A program made the translations under genes and the position numbers. A DNA stretch of 17,129 bases, from NCBI GenBank assembly GCA_035063885.1, contig JAPSFM010000111.1, positions 1 to 17,129 of the forward strand. Reading direction: 5' to 3'. This document shows, piece after piece, positions 1 to 7,433 of the stretch. The stretch's first letter is position 1. Every line of letters starts with the position of its first letter. The notes under the pieces were generated by a model that saw only the letters and a program-made list of their open reading frames with translations, searched no databases and was not told the origin of the DNA. This DNA comes from CAADGY01 sp900696665. Its GTDB lineage: Bacteria > Acidobacteriota > Terriglobia > Bryobacterales > Bryobacteraceae.

Positions 1-823
1 CGATCTCCACAACCATCGGACGGTAGCCGGTGGCGGCCTTCGGATCGCTCTGTAGCGCTTCTTTGCCTTTGAACACCACGGCCCCATAGGAGCCATACGG
101 GCGTAATGCCCGCACACTCCCCACGCGACCGTCTTTCCAACGGCCCACAATCTCGTCCGCACCGCTGGTATGGATTCGTGTCACTTCCACACAACCGGGC
201 CCCATCAAGGTGTAGAGCATCTCAATGGGGTGGATGGCATACCAGGAGAGATCGAGATGGTGGTGCTCCTCGAACGGGCCGGGGCCCCACGTTATTGCTC
301 CAGTAATCCCTGGCCCCTTTAACGCCGTGATCATATCGGAAAAACGCAGGCTGGAACTGGTCCACCACGGCACTCCGGCTTCTTTCGCCAGCCGCGCAAT
401 TTCACGGGCGTCTTCGAGCGTGGAGGCCAGCGGCTTATCGATCCAAACAGGCTTCCGCGCGGCAAATATCTGGCGCGCCTCTTTGAGGTGCGCCCGTCCG
501 TCCACACTGGTCAGCAGAACTCCGTCCACCTTGGAGCAGAGCGCTGGGATGTCCGGCACAATCTCGACGCCCCACTTCGTGCGCAACTCCTCCGTATATT
601 GGCCGATATACTTCGCACTGGTGGCATTGTCCGGCATTCCGCCTTTATAGGCGGCAACGATACGCGCACCGGGAACGTGACCGGGCGCCGAAGGATCGTT
701 CAGCATTCCCGCGAATGCAATGACGTGCGACGTATCCGTTCCCACCAGTCCCAAACGGATATCCGCCGCCGCCGCCATGGCGGCAAAGAGCAGAACGAAC
801 AAAACCACCGCGCTCCTCATCAT
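1..823 (-). CDS. Exported Gfo/Idh/MocA-family oxidoreductase, 3' end cut by window edge
   Basis: 274 residues are visible; the C-terminus lies beyond base 1. Residues 1-20 form a Sec-type signal peptide (MMRS, hydrophobic run, AAA-AD cleavage), so the enzyme is probably periplasmic. The mature part begins with a Rossmann-like strand and glycine turn (IRLGLVGTD, 22-30). IDKP at 128-131 replaces the usual EKP nucleotide-binding signature. A His-rich segment (EEHHHLDLSWYAIHP, 185-199) supplies the likely catalytic His of the GFO_IDH_MocA C-terminal domain. Family members perform NAD(P)-dependent oxidation, reduction or epimerisation of sugars, and exported members usually keep their cofactor tightly bound. 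The ATG overlaps the TGA of the upstream oxidoreductase (ATGA), and no Shine-Dalgarno sequence lies directly upstream, so translation is probably coupled. The second ATG at 820 is an alternative start. The substrate is unknown. Confidence 0.85.
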   Translation of the reverse strand, partial: MMRSAVVLFVLLFAAMAAAADIRLGLVGTDTSHVIAFAGMLNDPSAPGHVPGARIVAAYKGGMPDNATSAKYIGQYTEELRTKWGVEIVPDIPALCSKVDGVLLTSVDGRAHLKEARQIFAARKPVWIDKPLASTLEDAREIARLAKEAGVPWWTSSSLRFSDMITALKGPGITGAITWGPGPFEEHHHLDLSWYAIHPIEMLYTLMGPGCVEVTRIHTSGADEIVGRWKDGRVGSVRALRPYGSYGAVVFKGKEALQSDPKAATGYRPMVVEI

Positions 824-1845
824 GACAGTGGAAGCCGGACCGGCTTCCCCTCCTGTCGCGACATCTCGCTCGCAATACAAATCTCGTGCGTCTTTACGGC
901 ATCGGCCACATTGCAGTGCGATTCCTTGCCCGTGAGAATGCAGTCCACAAAATGATCGATCTCGCCGATGAACGGATGGTGCGTAACGGCGCCACTGTCG
1001 GGAAGAATGGTGGGAATCGCCGCCCAACCGGTCTGGCCGGGCCAGCGTTTCGTGAACAGGCGATTGTCGCGCATGACCCCGCCCTCGCCCATCAATACTA
1101 TACTGAACGTGTACGGCGCCATGTATTCAATGGAACAGCCTACCTTGCCCGTGGTCCCGTCGGCGAACCTCACCAGCGTGATGCTGTTGGGTTCGTACTC
1201 ATAGCCGATCGGGTTGCTCCTGCTGAAGTTCGCGTAGCCGAAGACCTCCACAGCCTCTTTGTTTATGAACCAGCGGAGTCCGTCCACCGCATGACAGCCT
1301 CCGGTGAGCAGCGCCGTACCGCCGTACTCGCGCTTGCTGATCCATTCATAGCCGCTGTAGCTTTTCGGAATTCCGTGCAGGTAGTCGACCTCGGCATGAT
1401 ACAGCTCGCCGATGGTTCCATCCGCCAAAATCGTCTTGATCGTTTCATACAGAGGATTCCAGCGCAGCACAAAACTGACGACGCTCCTCACGTTGCTCTC
1501 GCGCACGGCGGTTTCAAGTTTGCGGAGACCTTCCAAATCCAGCGCAATGGGCTTCTCCACCAGCACATGCTTGCCCGCCTGTGCGCACGCCACTCCTTGT
1601 TCCACGTGCAAATGGTGCGGCGTACAAATGGACACCATGTGAATATCGGAGGATTTCAGCAACTCCTCGACATCGGTGTACGCGCGGCAATTTGCGAGTC
1701 CGTACTCGCGCGCTTTGGCTTCCGCTTTCGCCTTGTCGCGGCTCAATATGGCTCGAACCTCGGTATGAGGATTCTGTTGATAGGCTTTGATGTGCTCGCC
1801 CGATACGTCGCCCGTCCCTAGAACGGCTGCTCCGAATTGTTTCAT
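820..1845 (-). CDS. Cytosolic Gfo/Idh/MocA-family NAD(P)-dependent oxidoreductase
   Basis: 341 residues, a normal full length for the family, with no signal peptide. The N-terminal Rossmann domain starts at once (AAVLGTGDVSGEH, 6-18, glycine-rich loop), followed by SICTPHHLH at 72-80 and the canonical VEKP signature at 96-99. The C-terminal dehydrogenase domain contains GGCHAVDGLRW (182-192), the usual place of the active-site His (H185) and an Asp (D188). Family members oxidise or epimerise inositols, aminosugars or glycosides using NAD(P). The start overlaps the stop of the DUF6807 gene by ATGA, and GGAAGG about 8 bases upstream can serve as ribosome binding site. Its own TGA overlaps the next oxidoreductase, so the three genes form one operon. 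The substrate is not predictable from sequence alone. Confidence 0.93.
   Translation of the reverse strand: MKQFGAAVLGTGDVSGEHIKAYQQNPHTEVRAILSRDKAKAEAKAREYGLANCRAYTDVEELLKSSDIHMVSICTPHHLHVEQGVACAQAGKHVLVEKPIALDLEGLRKLETAVRESNVRSVVSFVLRWNPLYETIKTILADGTIGELYHAEVDYLHGIPKSYSGYEWISKREYGGTALLTGGCHAVDGLRWFINKEAVEVFGYANFSRSNPIGYEYEPNSITLVRFADGTTGKVGCSIEYMAPYTFSIVLMGEGGVMRDNRLFTKRWPGQTGWAAIPTILPDSGAVTHHPFIGEIDHFVDCILTGKESHCNVADAVKTHEICIASEMSRQEGKPVRLPLS
830..848 (-). promoter_or_regulatory. 19-base perfect palindrome ahead of a coupled start
   Basis: GGAAGCCGG-A-CCGGCTTCC is a perfect 9-bp inverted repeat with one central base, ending 6 bases before the ATG at 823, within the last codons of the upstream oxidoreductase. 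In the mRNA it can fold as an 8-bp stem with a triloop where a ribosome binding site would lie. A ribosome finishing the upstream gene would melt it, fitting translational coupling. Confidence 0.5.
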
Positions 1846-2726
1846 CCCTCCACCTTCCAGCTTTGAAAACGGTGGTTCAGACGGTCCGGCTTCGGTTCCC
1901 CGCTGAACGCCATAACGCCCCAGCGAAACCGGATGGGGCGGTTTACCGCAAGATCAAACGGCGCGCGAAAAGTAGGCGCGGCGCTCATATACCCGAATGC
2001 CCTATTCATCACGAAAAAGGCGTTCGGATGCCGGGGATTTTGAGGATGATCGAATATGGCGACACCTGCCATCCCCGCCGCATCGAGTTTGCCGTAATAG
2101 GCACACCATTGCGCGGCATCCCCGTTGGCCTTTTCAATCGTATTCGTTCCATTGGAATTGAGTACCCCTCCGCCATCCATGCTGTGGACGAACCGGATCC
2201 CCAGCCCGTTATACACATGTTGCCCGGCTGCGAGTTTCACCGGTTCCGAGGGTGCCTTCAATTCCGTCGTCCAATCCACCCATACGCTCTGCTCCCGCGG
2301 AGGAGGCACTGTCAGCGTGCGCTTTTCGATCAAAAGCAGCTTTCCCTCCGCCACCCAGTGATTGATGGAAATGATTTCGGCCGCGGCGGCGCCGGCTTGC
2401 TTGCGTTCAAAGCGCTGATGCACGATCTGCCCGTGTCTCGCGGGGTTGATTTCGCCCCAGAAATCGATGCCATTGACCTCCGACCATGCCACCATTAATC
2501 CGCGGTGATGCACGTGGTCTTCCGGAGCGTCCAAAGTCAGCGGCTCTCCTCCGGCAAGACACAATGGATGCACGTAAGGTTTCGGGCGGCTGCTGCTATA
2601 GCGATACTCGAGCAGCGTCTTGCCCCCGTACGATACCACGAGCTTTTCACCCTTAGTATCGGTGAGGCGCAGAGGGCTACCCGCCAGAGCAAACCCTGCC
2701 GTGCATAGTATTTCCCGTCGCGTCAT
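1842..2726 (-). CDS. DUF6807 (PmoA-annotated) family protein, probably exported
   Basis: 294 residues. The N-terminus (MTRREILCTAGFALAG) has an RR pair and a short hydrophobic stretch like a compact Tat signal, though it is not a full SRRxFLK motif. The family signature is visible: RPKPYVHPL (47-55), then EDHVHHRGLMVAW (69-81) with the clustered histidines H71, H73 and H74 and R75-G76. This is the DUF6807 family, often labelled 'PmoA' or 'methane oxygenase'. That label is misleading: there is no membrane pattern or operon like that of particulate methane monooxygenase. Family members sit in polysaccharide and sugar-modification clusters beside Gfo/Idh/MocA genes, as here. The fold is predicted to be a beta-sandwich, and the reaction is unproven. 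It is the first gene of a three-gene operon with ATGA overlaps and is divergent from the URO-D gene at 2842. Confidence 0.85.
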   Translation of the reverse strand: MTRREILCTAGFALAGSPLRLTDTKGEKLVVSYGGKTLLEYRYSSSRPKPYVHPLCLAGGEPLTLDAPEDHVHHRGLMVAWSEVNGIDFWGEINPARHGQIVHQRFERKQAGAAAAEIISINHWVAEGKLLLIEKRTLTVPPPREQSVWVDWTTELKAPSEPVKLAAGQHVYNGLGIRFVHSMDGGGVLNSNGTNTIEKANGDAAQWCAYYGKLDAAGMAGVAIFDHPQNPRHPNAFFVMNRAFGYMSAAPTFRAPFDLAVNRPIRFRWGVMAFSGEPKPDRLNHRFQSWKVEG

Positions 2727-2841
2727 ATCAGGATGCCGTTTCTGTACGGTTCAGAACGATGTTATCAGCATAGTGCAAACGGATCTGATAGGCCATAATA
2801 GAGCAGCCGGGTATTGTGCTCGATCCGGCCGGAAGGCAAAG
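2727..2841. promoter_or_regulatory. Divergent intergenic region between the minus operon and the URO-D/Gfo operon
   Basis: This 115-base spacer must carry the promoters of both operons. On the plus strand CATAAT at 2794-2799 is a 5/6 match to a -10 box, but no good -35 lies 16-18 bases upstream. On the minus strand GATAAC is an equally weak candidate. GGAAGG at 2831-2836 is a Shine-Dalgarno sequence 5 bases before ATG 2842. No convincing operator palindrome was seen. Shared control of the two operons is an inference from geometry only. Confidence 0.4.
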
Positions 2842-3876
2842 ATGAACGGATACCAGAGAATCGCCGCTGTCCTCGGGGGAAGACCTCCCGACCGTGTGCC
2901 GGTAATGCTGCATAACTTCCTGATGGCGGCGCGCGAAGCCGGTGTCTCCATGCGTGAGTACCGGCGCAACCCGCGGGCGATCGCGCGTTGCTTTATCGAA
3001 TCGGTGGAGCGCTACGGCTACGACGGTATTGTGGTTGACGTAGACACCGCCACCCTCGCGGGTGCTGTCGGCGTTCCGGTCGACTACCCCGACGATGCAC
3101 CTGCCCGCTGTAGCGGGGAAGGGAAGATAGGCAGCCTCCAGGAAGTCGCCGATCTTGCTCCCCCCAACTTGCTAAAGGATGCCGGTATCGAAACGTGGCT
3201 CGAAGCAACGGCGATTCTCAAACGTCACTTCGGCGACGAAGTGTACATCCGCGGTAACTGCGACCAGGCTCCGTATTCGCTGGCTGCTTCCGTCCGATCG
3301 CCGGAGGGGTGGATGATGGACCTGATGGACGAGGCGAACCATGAGAGCGCACACAAGTTGCTTTCCTGGTGCTCTGGCGCCGTCTCCGAATTCATCGGGC
3401 TCATGGCAGCCACCGGAGCTCATATGGTCTCAAATGGCGATAGCTGGGGAAGTCCGGACCTGGTATCGCCGCGCCTCTATCGAGAATTTGCACTGCCGTA
3501 TGAAAAGAGTGTGGTCAGCGCGGCGCATGCGGCGGGCAAACCCTATTTCCTGCACATTTGCGGGAAAACAGACCGTATTCTTCCGGACATGGTTTCAACC
3601 GGCGCGGACGGGCTCGAGATTGACTACAAGACGGACGTGCGCCTGGCGCACGACACCCTGAGCGGCACAACAGTCTTCATCGGCAATCTCGATCCCAGCG
3701 GTGTGCTCGCCAACGGCACATCCGCGCTAGTGGAAGAAAAGACCCGGGAGTTGTTGCGAGTGTTCAGCGATACGCCGCGCTTCATACTCAATGCCGGTTG
3801 CGCCATCCCCGCCGATACGCCAGCGGATAATATAAGAGCGATGATTCAGAAGGCCTGGGAACACCGGCCAATGTAA
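2842..3876 (+). CDS. URO-D superfamily protein, MtaA-like methyltransferase type (not HemE)
   Basis: 344 residues from ATG 2842, chosen because GGAAGG lies 5 bases upstream and MNGYQRIAAVLGG..PDRVPV matches family N-termini; the open frame to 2620 runs into the divergent gene. The TIM-barrel URO-D fold is supported by the N-terminal DR(V/I)P segment, the NGDSWGSPDLVSP segment (198-210) and a conserved C-terminus. True HemE decarboxylases carry an RxPxWxMRQAGR motif, absent here. Instead H238-x-C240 (FLHICGK) and C320 (NAGCAIPADTP) have the order and roughly 80-residue spacing of the zinc ligands in methylcobamide methyltransferases such as MtaA. A role in methyl transfer or O-demethylation is therefore plausible but unproven, and no corrinoid protein is nearby. 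It is followed 15 bases later by an exported oxidoreductase gene, probably co-transcribed. Confidence 0.88.
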   Translation: MNGYQRIAAVLGGRPPDRVPVMLHNFLMAAREAGVSMREYRRNPRAIARCFIESVERYGYDGIVVDVDTATLAGAVGVPVDYPDDAPARCSGEGKIGSLQEVADLAPPNLLKDAGIETWLEATAILKRHFGDEVYIRGNCDQAPYSLAASVRSPEGWMMDLMDEANHESAHKLLSWCSGAVSEFIGLMAATGAHMVSNGDSWGSPDLVSPRLYREFALPYEKSVVSAAHAAGKPYFLHICGKTDRILPDMVSTGADGLEIDYKTDVRLAHDTLSGTTVFIGNLDPSGVLANGTSALVEEKTRELLRVFSDTPRFILNAGCAIPADTPADNIRAMIQKAWEHRPM

Positions 3877-3891
3877 CTATAAGGACTCACC

Positions 3892-5238
3892 ATGAAAACC
3901 ACATCCGCGCTAAATGCTTTATCCCGCCGCGACGTGCTCCAGACGGCGGTCTCCGCCGCGCTGGCGGCGCCCGCCGTGGTGCCCGCATCCGCGCTCGGCC
4001 TCGGCGGCCAGACGCCACCGAGCGACCGTATCAGCCTGGGAGTTATCGGCGTCAATGGCATGGGCCGGTCAAATCTGGCTAACTGCGCCAAGTACCCGGA
4101 CGTCGTTGTCACCGGTATCTGCGATGTTTCCACGGACCGCCGCGAAAAGGCTCTCGAACTGCATCGCAGCACCGCCAAGGGCCATAACGATTACCGCGAA
4201 CTCCTGGCGCGAAAAGACATCGATGCCGTGATTATCGCCTCTACCCCGCACTGGCATGCGTTGATGGCGATCGATGCGGTGAAGGCCGGCAAGGACATCT
4301 ACCTGCAAAAGCCCATGACACTCTATCCTGACGAAACGCTGGCCGTGCGGAACGCCGTCAACCGGCACAAGCGCATCAGCCAGATCGGTACGCAGATTCA
4401 TGCCGGCTCGAATTACCGGCGTGTGGTCGAATGGGTCCGGTCTGGGAAACTGGGTCCCATCAGCGTCGTGCGTACCTTCAACGTGATGAACCAGGGCGTC
4501 AATGGAATTGGTCATGCCCCCAAAGAGGACGCGCCGAAAGGGCTGGATTGGGGAATGTGGCTGGGTCCCGCCGCCGAGCGTCCTTTCAATGCGCTGCTCT
4601 ACGCCGACAGCTACAATCACTGCTCTTTCTGGGACTACTCGTTCGGCTGGACGCCCGGCATGGCGCCGCACATTATCGATCTCCCCATCTGGGCGCTGAA
4701 TCTCGGCGTGCCCGAAGTAACCAATTGCGTGGGTGGACGCTACGTGATCCGCGACGACGGCGACGCCCCCGACACACAGGAAGTGACGTGGCGGTACCCC
4801 AACTTCACGATGACCTGGATGATGAACTGCGCCAACAGCTTCGCTTTCGATTTTGGCCGCGGCAAGCCCGCGCGGCGCCTGGGCATCTACTTCCACGGCG
4901 TGAACGCAACTCTGTTCACCGATTACGGAAAACATGAGATCGTTCCAGAAGGCGACTTCCTGAAAGACTCTACGCCGCCGCCCGAATCGATTGCCGCTTC
5001 ACCCGGCCACGAGCGCGAGTGGCTGGATTCGGTCAAGTCCCGCAAGGAGCCGAGTTGCAGCGTCAATTATCACTACAAGGTGGATCTGGCGCTGACTCTT
5101 GCGAACCTCTCTTATCGATTGGGGCGTTCCGTCCGCTTTGATCCAAAGACCGAAAAGATTGTTGGCGACAAGGAAGCGGTGAAACTGGCGAGGCCCACTT
5201 ACCGGCATCCGTGGAAGTTCCCGGCAGAATATCTGTAA
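3892..5238 (+). CDS. Tat-exported Gfo/Idh/MocA-family oxidoreductase
   Basis: 448 residues. SRRDVLQT (11-18) followed by an Ala-rich hydrophobic segment and PASALG is a twin-arginine signal, so the protein is probably exported folded with its cofactor. The Rossmann domain begins at ISLGVIGVNGMGRSN (47-61). TPHWH (118-122) and LQKP (138-141) replace the usual sequence around EKP, as is common in the Tat-targeted 'GFO/IDH/MocA, bacterial-type' subgroup. DWGMWLGP (219-226) and GMAPHIIDLPIW (256-267) carry the substrate-domain signature with the likely catalytic H260. AAGGA at 3881-3885 is a good ribosome binding site, and the gene starts 15 bases after the URO-D stop, so the two form an operon. 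It converges on the DUF4832 gene with a 21-base gap. The substrate, probably a sugar or glycoside, is unknown. Confidence 0.92.
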   Translation: MKTTSALNALSRRDVLQTAVSAALAAPAVVPASALGLGGQTPPSDRISLGVIGVNGMGRSNLANCAKYPDVVVTGICDVSTDRREKALELHRSTAKGHNDYRELLARKDIDAVIIASTPHWHALMAIDAVKAGKDIYLQKPMTLYPDETLAVRNAVNRHKRISQIGTQIHAGSNYRRVVEWVRSGKLGPISVVRTFNVMNQGVNGIGHAPKEDAPKGLDWGMWLGPAAERPFNALLYADSYNHCSFWDYSFGWTPGMAPHIIDLPIWALNLGVPEVTNCVGGRYVIRDDGDAPDTQEVTWRYPNFTMTWMMNCANSFAFDFGRGKPARRLGIYFHGVNATLFTDYGKHEIVPEGDFLKDSTPPPESIAASPGHEREWLDSVKSRKEPSCSVNYHYKVDLALTLANLSYRLGRSVRFDPKTEKIVGDKEAVKLARPTYRHPWKFPAEYL

Positions 5239-5239
5239 G

Positions 5240-5255
5240 CTGGCAAGCGGGCCAG
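5240..5255. terminator. Weak hairpin in a convergent gap
   Basis: CTGGC (5240-5244) and GCCAG (5251-5255) form a 5-bp stem with a 6-base loop in the 21-base gap between two convergent genes. There is no T-run on either strand, so it could at most be a weak bidirectional terminator. Confidence 0.25.
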
Positions 5256-5259
5256 AGGC

Positions 5260-6657
5260 TCAGTTCCCGGAGATTTGAATTTTGCCGAGCGGATACCAGC
5301 CGCCGGCGTCCACTCCCGCTATCGCGAGCTTCACTGCCGGCACGCGTGTTTGCGGATCCAGAATCCCGATGGCGAGTTCATATTCGCCATCGGGCATTCC
5401 CGCTGGAACGAAGACGGCGTTGTCGTACAAATTGTCGCCCGGCAGCCACGTGCGGATATCGGCGTCCGTGAGCAGCACCTCGGTTCTTTGCGTTCCCTTC
5501 AAACGAAGGGCCAGCGGGAACTCTTTGTAAATGGGTGCGACGCCTTTGTTCTCCCACCAGGTCGTAAACGCGATCTTCCCCTGTGAGCGCACGGCGGCCG
5601 GATAGGTGAATTTTCGCAGCACGAACCGGTAACCCATCTTTTTGAGCCAGCGGTTCACCTGCGGCCACCACTCATCCGGCACGGCCGAAGACTTCCCGTT
5701 GAATGAGGAGATGTGCCACTTCAGCGACTGGTCGATGATGTAATCCACGTCCCATCCTTTGTTCTTCCAGTGCTGCATCACCCAGCAGACCTCAAGCGAG
5801 ACCGGCGCCTTTTTCCACGCATCTTTCATCCCGAAATTGATGATGGCCTGCGGATAGTAATCCTGCATGTGTGACCAATTGGGATTACTGAAGCCGCCCA
5901 TGTCGCCCAGACAATCCACCCGCCAGCCGACGGGCTTCTTTGAGATGCCGTACTTATTCGTCTTCTCGTCGGTCAGCAGCATCACCAGCGGTGTTTTCGA
6001 AAACGATTCCAGGTAGCTATCCACCAGCGCCCGCCGTGTAGCTTCAGTCAAATCCGCGGCGCCCGCGCCTTCACCCCACGCGCCGACGATCGCAAGGTCG
6101 ACGCTCTCCATGTCCGGGTGCCCGTCGTAGCGCTTCCCGATCTCGCGGATCAGCTTTCCGAAATGCTGCGCGTACCGCGGGTCTTCAGGGTTCGTACGCC
6201 ACTTCGCGATTTTCAGTCCAGGCTCAGGCCCCATCATGGTGCGATACCAATCGGGCACGTCGTTATCGTTTCTGGTGCCATAGGGCGCTACGCGCAGCAT
6301 CAGTGTCTGTTTGCGGTTGTGCGCGGTCTTGAGCGCTGTGTCCAGCAGGTCGAACCGGTACTTGCCCTGTTCCGGTTCGAGAAACTTCCAATACACGCGG
6401 AAATAGGCGATGGAAGTCATCGGGTGGTTCTTATTTTCAAGAGTCCCCTTGAACTCCTGGTAAACGATTGGGTATCCCTCGGTCCACTTCAAGCCTTCGT
6501 TCAGGGCATCGCCATTGAACCTTTGGAAGGTCATAAAGCCAATTCCGGGATTCACCAGTACATCGTCGATTTCAGTTGGTCTCACGATGACTGTTTTCTC
6601 CGCGGGTTGGCCGAATCCGGCGGCGGCAATCAGAAAAAGAAGTACTATGCTTCGCAT
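5260..6657 (-). CDS. Secreted DUF4832 protein, putative glycoside hydrolase
   Basis: 465 residues with a Sec signal peptide (MRSIVLLFLIAAAGFGQ). The N-terminal half looks like a beta-galactosidase-type TIM barrel: VNPGIGF (35-41), AYFRVYWKFLEPEQGKY (84-100), the segment in which such barrels describe substrate-gripping strands, and VGAWGEG (191-197), where E196 is a candidate acid/base. LEVCW around E289 could supply the second carboxylate. The C-terminal part (about 350-465) is beta-rich, with IAFTTWWENKGVAP and the DGEYELAIGILDP pattern of a DUF4832 domain. Proteins of this type are secreted and often annotated as hypothetical; glycosidase action is an inference from the barrel motifs. It is monocistronic, with no strong Shine-Dalgarno sequence (CTTGAG before ATG), and converges on the oxidoreductase gene. 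Confidence 0.85.
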   Translation of the reverse strand: MRSIVLLFLIAAAGFGQPAEKTVIVRPTEIDDVLVNPGIGFMTFQRFNGDALNEGLKWTEGYPIVYQEFKGTLENKNHPMTSIAYFRVYWKFLEPEQGKYRFDLLDTALKTAHNRKQTLMLRVAPYGTRNDNDVPDWYRTMMGPEPGLKIAKWRTNPEDPRYAQHFGKLIREIGKRYDGHPDMESVDLAIVGAWGEGAGAADLTEATRRALVDSYLESFSKTPLVMLLTDEKTNKYGISKKPVGWRVDCLGDMGGFSNPNWSHMQDYYPQAIINFGMKDAWKKAPVSLEVCWVMQHWKNKGWDVDYIIDQSLKWHISSFNGKSSAVPDEWWPQVNRWLKKMGYRFVLRKFTYPAAVRSQGKIAFTTWWENKGVAPIYKEFPLALRLKGTQRTEVLLTDADIRTWLPGDNLYDNAVFVPAGMPDGEYELAIGILDPQTRVPAVKLAIAGVDAGGWYPLGKIQISGN

Positions 6658-6775
6658 CTCAAGGCAGTTATACTACATTGCGCTCCGAGCGGTACCCGCG
6701 AGCACCGCATTACTCACGATTTTGACGGTTCGGGTCACGTGAATTCGCGTTTAGCAGCAAAGGAGGGGCTGACGG
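6658..6775. promoter_or_regulatory. Divergent spacer with a strong plus-strand ribosome binding site
   Basis: This 118-base spacer separates the DUF4832 gene from the glycine-rich protein gene. AGGAGG at 6761-6766, 9 bases before ATG 6776, is the clearest Shine-Dalgarno sequence in the window and fixes that start. A TATAAC hexamer on the minus strand at 6668-6673 lies too close to the DUF4832 start for a normal leader and lacks a matching -35. No operator was recognised. Confidence 0.45.
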
Positions 6776-7381
6776 ATGGTGACTCTCATTGCAGGGATGA
6801 CCGCAGCCATATTCTTTGCTACGGCGATCTGGGCCGGAGAAGACGCCGGCAACCGGCGGCTGGAGCGGAAAATCAGGATCAACGGGCGGCCTCTGGGACC
6901 CGGCGAGATAGCCCGCCTGGAAGAGGCTGAGGGCCGGTATCGATTCCGCCTTCCCGATGCCGATCTCTGGTATGACGCCAGCAGCGGCGCGGTCGGCTTA
7001 TGGAAAGGCCCCGCCGCGGGATTTATGCCCGCGGGACTTAAGCTGGGTCCGAAGATGCCCGTAGACTGTTCCAGCGGCGGCACCGGCGTTTTTGTTAATG
7101 GCCGAGAACTGCATCCGATCGACGTGATGACTCTTCGTCAGTTCATGACGGTGTTGCCCGGCCGGTGGTGGGTCGACGCATACGGCAACGGAGGGCCCGA
7201 AGGTCGACCGGCGATGTTCAACATGGTGAGCCTGGCGCAGCAGGCACGCTCCCGCGGCAGCGGTAACTCGGCATGGAGCAGGCGCGTGGATGCGGGCGGG
7301 GGCAGCATGACCGCCGGCGGCGACGGCGGCTTTTTTTACTTCATGGACAGCAAGGGAAATAGCGTCTACCTGGATCAGTAA
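6776..7381 (+). CDS. Secreted glycine-rich protein of unknown function
   Basis: 201 residues. Residues 1-20 form a Sec signal peptide ending AWA-GE. The mature protein contains LWYDASSGAVGLWKGP (64-79), a segment with GTGVFVNGRELHP (102-114) and PGRWWVDAYGNGGPEG (128-143), then a Gly/Ser-rich tail (GSGNSAW, DAGGGSM, GGDGGFFYF). From memory, the combination WYD-x2-SG, NGRELH-x2-D and PGR(Y/W)WVDA-x-GN recurs in hypothetical proteins of acidobacteria and other phyla, so this looks like a real conserved family, but no function is known to me. One cysteine (C98) is present. The gene has an excellent ribosome binding site and lies 52 bases before the receptor gene, probably in the same transcript, suggesting a cell-envelope role. 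Confidence 0.8.
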   Translation: MVTLIAGMTAAIFFATAIWAGEDAGNRRLERKIRINGRPLGPGEIARLEEAEGRYRFRLPDADLWYDASSGAVGLWKGPAAGFMPAGLKLGPKMPVDCSSGGTGVFVNGRELHPIDVMTLRQFMTVLPGRWWVDAYGNGGPEGRPAMFNMVSLAQQARSRGSGNSAWSRRVDAGGGSMTAGGDGGFFYFMDSKGNSVYLDQ

Positions 7382-7433
7382 AAGCCAGGCATTGCACGGC
7401 GGGTCCGGAGGTCTGCTATGTTGCTGGGTGACC

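Noticed and set aside
886..1821. Open frame of 311 codons on the plus strand
   Set aside because: Antisense to the cytosolic oxidoreductase, which has a complete Rossmann fold and EKP signature; the antisense product shows no recognisable motif.
2620..2841. Upstream extension of the URO-D gene
   Set aside because: It would overlap the divergent DUF6807 gene and has no ribosome binding site or family similarity. ATG 2842 has GGAAGG 5 bases upstream.
2842..3876. Calling this gene hemE
   Set aside because: The HemE N-terminal RxPxWxMRQAGR motif is absent, and the protein has H-x-C...C residues more like methyltransferase members.
4069..4935. Open frame of 288 codons on the minus strand
   Set aside because: Antisense to the Tat-exported oxidoreductase and composed of low-information His/Arg/Gly-rich sequence.
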